Source of the DNA: CANKHA01 sp035699705 | GTDB lineage: Bacteria; Pseudomonadota; Alphaproteobacteria; Rhizobiales; Xanthobacteraceae | DNA length: 12,247 nucleotides | Direction of reading: 5' to 3' | NCBI GenBank assembly: GCA_035699705.1 | Contig: DASSPI010000029.1 | Coordinates: 1-12,247, forward strand | Shown here: piece after piece, positions 6,551 through 12,247 of the stretch | Position numbering within the stretch: the stretch's first letter is position 1 | Layout of the letters: each line of letters opens with the position of its first letter | Position numbers and translations under genes: made by a program | Notes under the pieces: model-generated | Database searches by the model: none | What the model saw: only the letters and a program-made list of their open reading frames with translations | Told to the model about the DNA's origin: nothing

Positions 6551-7657
6551 ATGGCAGATATCGAAGCCGATCCGCGCATGCGCGACTTGGAAGCCCGGAT
6601 GGCCAGCGCGAATTTGCGCGGCCAATGGCAGATCGACGCCAATCGCCCTCAGAATGTCCGCCGGGGCGGCAATGGCCAGCTTTTCATCGAGCCGATGCCC
6701 GCCGGAATTCCGCATGTCTGGCGCTGGACCGACATGCAGCATATCCTGCAGCAGGCCTGCACGGCGATGACCGAAAGCCACACTGCCCGCCGCGCCCTGA
6801 TGTTCACCAATCCGAAGCTGCCGCGCGGCACGGTGCAGAACCTCGTCGCCGGCATGCAGGCGGTCAAAGCGGGCGAGATCGCCTGGGCGCACCGGCACAC
6901 GATCAATGCGCTGCGCTTCTCGATCCAGGGCAGCGAGAAAGTCTTCACCGTGGTGGATGGCCGTCCGCTGCCGATGGAGTCTTACGATCTGGTGCTGACG
7001 CCGAGCTGGGCCTGGCACGACCATCACAACGAGAGCGACCGGGATGCGATCTGGATGGACGCGCTCGACGTGCCCTTCACCGTCGGCATGAACCTGAATT
7101 TCTACGAAGAGCCCGGCGATATTTCACAGCAGCAGACCGGCGCGGAGTCGCTGACGGATGTGCTCTATCGCAACGGGGCGCAGAAGAGCCTGGGCGCGAG
7201 GCCTTTCCGCTATCCCTGGAAAGAAACCCTGCGCGTCCTCAAAACCATGGAAGCCGACGCCGCCGATCCCTATCACGGTCACCTGCTCGAATACATCAAT
7301 CCCACCAACGGCGGGCCCTGCCTGCCCACGATGAAATGCCAGATCCAGATGCTGCCGCCCGGTTTCACCGGCCGCCTGCATCGCTCGACCGCGAGCTCGA
7401 TCGCGTTCGTCATTCAGGGCGAAGGCCGCACCATGTTCGTCGACAAGGAAGTCGACTGGGGCAGGCACGACACCGTCGCGATCCCGAACTGGAGCTGGCA
7501 CCGCCACGTGAATCCCGGCCGCCAACCGGCCTATCTGTTCACGATGACGGACTCCCCCATTCTCACCACGCGCGGCTTCTACCGGGCGGAAACGGAAGAC
7601 AGCGCCGAAGCGCTGCCCCCGGCAGTGCCGGCGGCGAAACTCTCGGCGGCGGAATAA
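6551..7657 (+). CDS. Gentisate 1,2-dioxygenase-like bicupin ring-cleavage enzyme
   Basis: The 368-residue product matches the layout and length of gentisate 1,2-dioxygenase, which opens gentisate with O2 to maleylpyruvate using Fe(II). The N-terminal cupin shows AHRHTINALRFSIQG, then VVDG, then LTPSWAWHDHHNES, giving the three-histidine iron site H114, H116 and H156. The C-terminal cupin (about 250-345) has RLHRSTASSIAFVIQG and IPNWSWHRHVN and keeps fewer ligands, as is usual in the family. ATG 6551 follows AGGGAG with 6-bp spacing. It is the first gene of the rightward operon, behind the promoter/palindrome pair, and is followed after 10 bp by a Rieske ferredoxin gene. Related enzymes act on salicylate, 5-nitrosalicylate or 1-hydroxy-2-naphthoate, so the true substrate may not be gentisate; I therefore give no symbol. 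Confidence 0.85.
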   Translation: MADIEADPRMRDLEARMASANLRGQWQIDANRPQNVRRGGNGQLFIEPMPAGIPHVWRWTDMQHILQQACTAMTESHTARRALMFTNPKLPRGTVQNLVAGMQAVKAGEIAWAHRHTINALRFSIQGSEKVFTVVDGRPLPMESYDLVLTPSWAWHDHHNESDRDAIWMDALDVPFTVGMNLNFYEEPGDISQQQTGAESLTDVLYRNGAQKSLGARPFRYPWKETLRVLKTMEADAADPYHGHLLEYINPTNGGPCLPTMKCQIQMLPPGFTGRLHRSTASSIAFVIQGEGRTMFVDKEVDWGRHDTVAIPNWSWHRHVNPGRQPAYLFTMTDSPILTTRGFYRAETEDSAEALPPAVPAAKLSAAE

Positions 7658-7667
7658 GGACGCGGCG

Positions 7668-7976
7668 ATGAAGGAATACCTGATCGGCAAGATCGACGAC
7701 ATTCCCGAAGGCAAAGGGCGCGCCTTCCAGGCCGGCCGGGCGACCGTCGCCGTGTTCCGCTCCAACGGTAAATTCTATGCCATGAGCAACCGCTGCGTGC
7801 ACAAGGGCGCTTCGATGTGCGACGGCGAAATCACCAATGGCGGCACCGTCGTGCGCTGCCCCTGGCATAACTGGGCCTTCGACATCGCGACCGGAGAGCA
7901 TTGCTACGACGAGAGCGAGAAAATCCGCACCTATGAAGTGAAGACCGATGGCGATCAGGTGATCCTCTACGCCTGA
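7668..7976 (+). CDS. Rieske [2Fe-2S] ferredoxin
   Basis: This is a 102-residue single-domain Rieske protein. The cluster ligands are C43-V-H45-K-G and C64-P-W-H67-N-W, matching the CxH...CPWH pattern of soluble ferredoxin components of ring-hydroxylating oxygenases and related proteins. There is no membrane segment or signal peptide. Its usual role is to pass electrons to a non-haem oxygenase. No oxygenase large subunit or ferredoxin reductase is in the window, so its partner is either outside or unconventional. The ATG lies 10 bp after the dioxygenase stop, with AAGGA spanning that stop, so the two genes are translated from one message. Confidence 0.93.
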   Translation: MKEYLIGKIDDIPEGKGRAFQAGRATVAVFRSNGKFYAMSNRCVHKGASMCDGEITNGGTVVRCPWHNWAFDIATGEHCYDESEKIRTYEVKTDGDQVILYA

Positions 7977-8005
7977 CCATCGCCTTACGGCAAAGGAACG
8001 ACGTC

Positions 8006-9163
8006 ATGAACGAAGCATCACATGCTGCCTTCGAGCGCGAAAAAGCCGAAGCGGTTTTTCCGGATCCGATCAATCCGAAAATCCGGCAGATGGAAGTCAT
8101 CGACACCGACTTCCATTTCACGCCGTCGTGGAAGACGATCCGCAGCTACCTGAAGGAGCCGTTCCAGAGCCTGCTTTTCCACTATCCGGTAGGCAGCCTG
8201 GAATATAATCCGGAGCCGGCGAACGAGAAGCCGGGCGTCGGCCAGGACACTCACGGCGTCGCCGCCACCGGCGCGGACGTAATCAAGATCCTCGATCAGT
8301 TCGGCACCGACACCGTCATCCTCAATCCGGGCTATAACCGGCCGCAGAGCATCTTCAACGAGCCGATGATCGCGGCGATTGCGGCGGCGCATAACGATTA
8401 CCTGATCAACGAGGTTTTCCCGGTCTCCCCGCGCATCAAGGCTTCGCTGATGATCTGCCACCGCGATCCCTTCATGGGCGCGGAGGAAATCCGCCGCGTC
8501 GGCCATCACAAGCAGTTCGTCACGGTCTATAGCTCGTTCAGCTCGCTTTATGAGCCGCTCGGCAATGCCAAATTCGATCCGATCCTCGACGCCATGCAGG
8601 AATTCGGGCTGACGCTGACCTGCCACAGCGAAGGCTTCTTCCCGCATTTCACGCCGCTGTGGAACGGCGCGCGCACCTGGATCGAGCTGTTCGGCAATGC
8701 GCCCGCCGGCAACTGCATGGCGCATCTCGCCGCCATGATCGTGCAGGGCATGTTCGACAAATATCCCAACCAGAAAGTGATCTTCCAGGAAGGCGGCTAT
8801 TGGTGGCTGCCCGATTTCATGCTGCGGATGGACGACTTCTATCTCGGCTCGGGCGGCGATATCGCGCTGGTAGAACGCAAGCTCGCAACCGGCGAGAAGA
8901 AGCTGCACAAGCTGCCGAGCCAATATGTGCTCGACCACGTGCGCTTCTCCACCCAGCCGATCACCATGCCGAAGAACCGCAAGCACTTTGCCTGGCTGCT
9001 CGAAATGTGCCACGCCAAAGATCTGTTCTGCTTCTCCTCCGACTGGCCGCACCAGACGCTCGACCCGGCCAACTGGGTGGTGGAGAACACCGACTGCATC
9101 GACGACGAGATGCAGAAGGCACTCCTGAGCGGGAATGCGCGCAAGCTCTTTAACCGACTTTAA
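8006..9163 (+). CDS. Amidohydrolase-2 (PF04909-type) metal-dependent hydrolase/decarboxylase
   Basis: The 385-residue protein has the TIM-barrel amidohydrolase-2 pattern of the ACMSD / gamma-resorcylate decarboxylase group. Strand 1 carries IDTDFHF (D33, D35, H37), so an Asp stands where many relatives have the first His of HxH. Further candidate metal or catalytic residues are H207 in LTCHSEG, H240 in MAHLAAM, E262 in FQEGGYWW and D346 in SSDWPH. The end GNARKLFNRL is the usual closing motif. Members decarboxylate aromatic acids or hydrolyse C-C or C-N bonds after ring opening, which fits a place behind a ring-cleavage dioxygenase. The ATG follows AAAGGAA with suitable spacing, 29 bp after the Rieske gene. 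Substrate is not known. Confidence 0.87.
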   Translation: MNEASHAAFEREKAEAVFPDPINPKIRQMEVIDTDFHFTPSWKTIRSYLKEPFQSLLFHYPVGSLEYNPEPANEKPGVGQDTHGVAATGADVIKILDQFGTDTVILNPGYNRPQSIFNEPMIAAIAAAHNDYLINEVFPVSPRIKASLMICHRDPFMGAEEIRRVGHHKQFVTVYSSFSSLYEPLGNAKFDPILDAMQEFGLTLTCHSEGFFPHFTPLWNGARTWIELFGNAPAGNCMAHLAAMIVQGMFDKYPNQKVIFQEGGYWWLPDFMLRMDDFYLGSGGDIALVERKLATGEKKLHKLPSQYVLDHVRFSTQPITMPKNRKHFAWLLEMCHAKDLFCFSSDWPHQTLDPANWVVENTDCIDDEMQKALLSGNARKLFNRL

Positions 9164-9226
9164 CCGCGGTTTTCGGCCGCTGCTGATCAAGAATACGTCC
9201 GGCTTGTACCGGTGTGGGAGAAATCA

Positions 9227-9748
9227 ATGACGACTGAACGGACGAAAAAGCTCGCCGAAAGAAACATGTGGGGCGAGCTGATCGCGCTGCGGGATGAGCA
9301 ACGCGAGCAGAGGGGAAAGGGCCTGCAAGTCGTCAAGGAGAAGGATCTCCCGCTCGAGACCAATCAGATGGGTCAGATGCGCTGGTACATGCATCCGAAC
9401 ATCAAGGACCTCTGCGTCAACATGATGATGGTCTACCAGCAGGAAATCCCGCCGGGCAGCCGTTCCGGTCGCATAAAATTCCAGGGCGGCCAGGTGATCA
9501 TGATCCTGCAGGGTCAGGGCTACACCTCGATCGACGGTGTGAAGCACAGCTGGAAGAAAGGCGACGTGCTCAACCTGCCGCTGCGCGACGACGGCATCAT
9601 CGTGCAGCACTTCAACACCGACACCGGGGAGACGGCGAAATTCCTGGCGGTCGAGCCGAACTGGTTCGATGCGCTCGGCGTCGATCGCGGCTGCGGCTTC
9701 GAGGTCCAGGAAGAAGCCCCGGAACACAGGGCGCAAAAGAATGGATGA
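9227..9748 (+). CDS. Small cupin protein lacking the HxH metal motif
   Basis: The 173-residue protein has an N-terminal charged helical region (to about residue 45) and one cupin barrel: IPPGSRSGRIKFQGGQVIMILQG, then SIDGVKHSWKKGDVLNLP and IIVQHFNTD. Where the canonical cupin has HxH, this one has I83-K84-F85, and the usual Glu is absent; only H128 of the second motif remains. It is thus unlikely to bind metal in the usual way and may be a structural or regulatory subunit. The gene truncated at the right edge (from 11931) encodes a related protein with HTH at the matching position. ATG 9227 has GGGAG with 6-bp spacing; a GTG at 9212 is possible but would overlap that site. Its 3' end overlaps the AAA ATPase start by 8 bp, implying translational coupling. 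Confidence 0.82.
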   Translation: MTTERTKKLAERNMWGELIALRDEQREQRGKGLQVVKEKDLPLETNQMGQMRWYMHPNIKDLCVNMMMVYQQEIPPGSRSGRIKFQGGQVIMILQGQGYTSIDGVKHSWKKGDVLNLPLRDDGIIVQHFNTDTGETAKFLAVEPNWFDALGVDRGCGFEVQEEAPEHRAQKNG

Positions 9749-11927
9749 CATCAGTCATTCGCACGCCGGTCACGCGCAAGGCGGGATTCCGCATGTGCAT
9801 GCGACCGTCGATCATCTGGCGAATGAGTTCGGCGCAAGCGCGCGGCTGGCCGTCCGGCTTGACGCTGCGCTGATGCAGAAGCTCGGCCTTGCGGCCGAAG
9901 AATTTGTCCGTGTCGCCACTGACCGCGGCCGCAGCATCATCGTCCGGCTCGACCCGCCGATGGACGAGGACAAAAGCTCGGGCATCATCCGGCTCGACCG
10001 CTTCGTGCGGCAGGCGCTGAAGGCGCATCTCAACGAAGACGTCGAGATCGAGAAGGCCAAGCTTGGCCCGGTCAAGCGCATCGAATTGCGTCCCGCCGTG
10101 GACGTCTCGCTTGCGCATGACCTCTCCCCACACCTGAAGAAGGTGATGGCCGAGAACAAGACGCCCGCCAGCAACGGCGCGGTGGTCTATGTCCCCTTCC
10201 CCAATTCGCATGCCGGCACGACCTATGAGATCAACAAGGTCAGTGACGGCCCCGGCTATGTGGACGAGTCGACCGAAGTCATCATCAACTATCACGACTC
10301 GCACCTGCCGGATGGCGCCTTCGACATCACCTTCGAGGACGTCGGCGGGCTCGCCAAGCAGATCAAGCTGATCCGCGAGCTGGTGCAGCTGCCGCTGAAA
10401 TTCCCCAACGTCTATCGCCACCTCGGCATCAACCCGCCGCGCGGTATCATCCTTTACGGGCCGCCGGGCTCGGGCAAGACGCATTTGGCCCGCGCCGTCG
10501 CCAACGAAGTGGACGCACGCTTCTATTACATCAACGGTCCCGACGTTATCGGTACCTATACCGGCGAGACCGAAGCCAATCTCCGCCGCATGTTCAGCGA
10601 AGCGAGCCACCACGCGCCCGCGATCATCTTCATTGACGAGCTCGACGCCATGGCGCCGAAGCGCGGGGAAACCGGCGCGCACGCCGACACCCGTACGGTG
10701 ACGCAGTTGCTTTCCCTGATGGACGGACTGAAGCGCGTCGACTCCGTCATTGTGGTCGCGACCACCAACCGCATCGCTGCGGTGGACCCGGCGTTCCGTC
10801 GTCCCGGCCGCTTCGACCGCGAAATCTTCATCGGCCCTCCCGACGTCGCCGGCCGGCGCGAAATCCTCGAGGTACATACCCGCGAGATGCCGCTCTCGGA
10901 CGGCGCGCAGAAATTTCTCGACGAGATCGCCAAGCGTACACATGGCTTCCTCGGCGCCGACCTGATGGAACTCTGCCGCGACGCCGGCCTCTCCGCCATG
11001 CGCCGAAGCGCCGGTAACCTTGCCGACCATCGCGCCGCCTTCCGCATTCCGTTGCAGGATTTGCGAGTCGAGCAGGAAGACTTCGAGATGGCGCTCTCGC
11101 AGATCCGCCCCTCGGCGCTGCGCGAGACGCTGATTTCGGTTCCGAATGTCTCCTGGAGCGACATCGGCGGCCTCGCCGAGGTCAAGCAGCGGCTGCAGGA
11201 CACGGTCGAGCTGCCGCTGCGCAACCCGCAGCTGTTGATCGCCAGCGGCCTGCCGCCGCATGTCGGCGCCCTGCTGCACGGACCGTCCGGCACCGGCAAG
11301 ACCTTGCTCGCCAAGGCTTTGGCCAACGAATGCGGCGTGAACTTCATCTCCATCGACGGGCCGGAAATCTTCACCAAATGGCTTGGCGAAACCGAGGAAG
11401 GCTTGCGCCAGATCTTCCGCATCGCCCGCCAAGTCGCGCCGACGGTGATCTTCTTCGACCAGCTCGACGCCATCGCGCCCATCCGAGGCGTCAACGTGGG
11501 CTCGATGACCACCGATCGGGTAGTCGGACAATTGCTGGCTGAGCTCGACGGGGTCGAGCAGCTTTCCCGCGTGATCGTGCTGGGCGCCACCAACCGCATC
11601 GACCTGATCGATCCGTCAGTGCTGCGGCCCGGCCGCTTCGGCGTGCATATCGCCGTTGACCTGCCCGATGCGGGGGGACGCGCGGAAATCCTGCGCATTG
11701 GATTACGGATGCCGAAGGTAGAGCCGGGCAAGGACATTGACGCCATCGTGGCAAAAATCGCGCCGATGACCGAGGGCTTCTCCGGCGCGCGGCTGCGGCA
11801 GCTGACCGACGCTTCGAAGCGCAATGCGATGAAACGGACCGGCTTCACCAAGGTCGCCACGCCGACGCTCGATGACATCCTGGCCGCGCTTGAGGCGGAC
11901 ACAGCGAATAAAGCAGAGGGACGATAA
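9741..11927 (+). CDS. CDC48/p97-like tandem AAA+ ATPase with Walker B Gln in D2
   Basis: The 728-residue protein has the CDC48/VAT architecture. An N domain (about 22-190) contains the double-psi-barrel-like start (SARLAVRLDAALMQKLGL, VRVATDRGRSIIVRLDP). D1 begins at FEDVGG (198), with Walker A GPPGSGKT (240-247), Walker B IIFIDELDA with E300, sensor ATTNR and arginine-finger segment RRPGRFDRE. D2 begins at WSDIGG (472), with Walker A GPSGTGKT (514-521), Walker B VIFFDQLDA where Q574 replaces the catalytic Glu, and RPGRFG. Pore-loop aromatics are present (GTYTG in D1, TKWLG in D2). Such proteins unfold or remodel protein complexes as hexamers. D1 should hydrolyse ATP; D2 may bind but hydrolyse poorly. 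The first 25 residues hold six histidines. ATG 9741 overlaps the cupin stop; an in-frame start at 9669 is less likely because it lies deep in that gene. Length is close to archaeal CDC48. Confidence 0.93.
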   Translation: MDDISHSHAGHAQGGIPHVHATVDHLANEFGASARLAVRLDAALMQKLGLAAEEFVRVATDRGRSIIVRLDPPMDEDKSSGIIRLDRFVRQALKAHLNEDVEIEKAKLGPVKRIELRPAVDVSLAHDLSPHLKKVMAENKTPASNGAVVYVPFPNSHAGTTYEINKVSDGPGYVDESTEVIINYHDSHLPDGAFDITFEDVGGLAKQIKLIRELVQLPLKFPNVYRHLGINPPRGIILYGPPGSGKTHLARAVANEVDARFYYINGPDVIGTYTGETEANLRRMFSEASHHAPAIIFIDELDAMAPKRGETGAHADTRTVTQLLSLMDGLKRVDSVIVVATTNRIAAVDPAFRRPGRFDREIFIGPPDVAGRREILEVHTREMPLSDGAQKFLDEIAKRTHGFLGADLMELCRDAGLSAMRRSAGNLADHRAAFRIPLQDLRVEQEDFEMALSQIRPSALRETLISVPNVSWSDIGGLAEVKQRLQDTVELPLRNPQLLIASGLPPHVGALLHGPSGTGKTLLAKALANECGVNFISIDGPEIFTKWLGETEEGLRQIFRIARQVAPTVIFFDQLDAIAPIRGVNVGSMTTDRVVGQLLAELDGVEQLSRVIVLGATNRIDLIDPSVLRPGRFGVHIAVDLPDAGGRAEILRIGLRMPKVEPGKDIDAIVAKIAPMTEGFSGARLRQLTDASKRNAMKRTGFTKVATPTLDDILAALEADTANKAEGR

Positions 11928-11930
11928 ACA

Positions 11931-12247
11931 ATGGCTGAAATCGAGCGCACAAGAGAGCGGGAACGCCCGCCGATCAAGGACAATCCCTATGAGGCCGTGC
12001 TCCGCCAGCGCGCAGCGCTCAAGGAGCGCAACCTCAAGGGCCCGGTCGTGCTACGGCACGACGAGATGGAGGTGTTCCAGGCGCGCCAGGGCAAGCTGAA
12101 ATTCTTCATGGACCCGGTCTATCCCGAGTTCAAGGACCGGCCGCTACAGCAGTGGCGCGTGTTCCTCCACACGATCACCACCAAGTCCGGCAAGCACACG
12201 CACCAGGGCGGGCTGCTGATCTTCGTGATCGAAGGAAAAGGCTATTC
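11931..12247 (+). CDS. Cupin protein with HxH motif (3' end outside window)
   Basis: The first 105 codons are visible; the frame is open to the window edge. A charged N-terminal helix region (MAEIERTRERERPPIKDNPY, then VLRQRAALKERN) leads into a cupin barrel: WRVFLHTITTKSGKHTHQGGLLIFVIEGKGY. H89 and H91 give the first-motif metal ligands. The spacing of the barrel, and the shared QGG..I.ILQGQGY / QGG..IFVIEGKGY pattern, mark it as a relative of the small cupin encoded at 9227-9748. ATG 11931 starts 3 bp after the ATPase stop with AGAGGGA upstream, so it is in the same operon. The second cupin motif and any further domains are not visible. Confidence 0.78.
   Translation, partial: MAEIERTRERERPPIKDNPYEAVLRQRAALKERNLKGPVVLRHDEMEVFQARQGKLKFFMDPVYPEFKDRPLQQWRVFLHTITTKSGKHTHQGGLLIFVIEGKGY

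Noticed and set aside
8018..9190. 390-codon minus-strand frame opposite the amidohydrolase gene
   Set aside because: Shadow of a well-supported gene with conserved active-site motifs on the other strand.
9164..9226. Possible terminator or internal promoter between the amidohydrolase and cupin genes
   Set aside because: No stable stem with a T-run and no acceptable -35/-10 pair; the gap is short, so read-through is assumed.
9669..9740. Upstream start for the AAA ATPase
   Set aside because: It would overlap the cupin coding region by 80 bp and adds an Arg/Ser/Ala-rich stretch typical of an out-of-frame read.
9612..11531. 639-codon minus-strand frame opposite the ATPase gene
   Set aside because: The plus strand encodes complete AAA+ motifs in order; the antisense product has no recognisable domain.
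1..12247. CRISPR arrays, tRNA or rRNA genes, transposase or integrase genes
   Set aside because: Looked for and not seen on either strand.

Overview
The window looks like chromosomal DNA from a high-GC alphaproteobacterium, probably Hyphomicrobiales close to Bradyrhizobium. The reasons are the codon use, the large Bug/TctC-type binding-protein genes, and an intergenic CCCTCTCCC/GGGTGAGGGG palindromic repeat of a kind I associate with that group. This placement is inference; there is no rRNA or marker gene here. I see no tRNA, CRISPR array or transposase.

Layout. (1) 1-294 is the 3' end of a thiamine-diphosphate enzyme gene, closed by a strong, apparently bidirectional terminator (317-347) and a folded intergenic repeat (358-468). 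(2) 493-3686, minus strand, is a probable three-gene operon. It encodes a periplasmic-binding-fold protein without a signal peptide, followed by two tandem paralogous Bug/TctC solute-binding proteins; one of these carries a recent 17-residue internal duplication. No permease gene is present. (3) 3833-4957, plus strand, is a divergent bicupin gene. (4) 4982-6373, minus strand, holds a SAM-dependent methyltransferase and a MarR-family regulator. (5) From 6551 to the right edge, plus strand, runs a compact gene set: gentisate 1,2-dioxygenase-like bicupin, Rieske ferredoxin, amidohydrolase-2 protein, small cupin, CDC48/p97-like tandem AAA+ ATPase, and a second cupin cut by the window end.

How the genes may work together. 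The dioxygenase, Rieske protein, amidohydrolase and upstream binding proteins suggest uptake and oxidative breakdown of an aromatic acid. The MarR gene diverges from this set. A perfect 19-bp palindrome (TAGTATGGC-A-GCCATACTA) lies on the -10 box of a well-formed sigma70-type promoter (TTGACA, 17 bp, TACTAT) ahead of the dioxygenase, so ligand-relieved repression is the natural reading.

The most unusual part is the right end. A full-length CDC48-like double-AAA ATPase is translationally coupled to one cupin gene and sits 3 nt from another. Its second ATPase domain has Gln in place of the Walker B catalytic Glu. One flanking cupin keeps an HxH metal motif, while the other has I-K-F at the same place. 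I propose this as a candidate undescribed system: a catabolic cupin/dioxygenase module with its own AAA+ remodelling factor. The gene content is seen directly; the functional coupling is inference.
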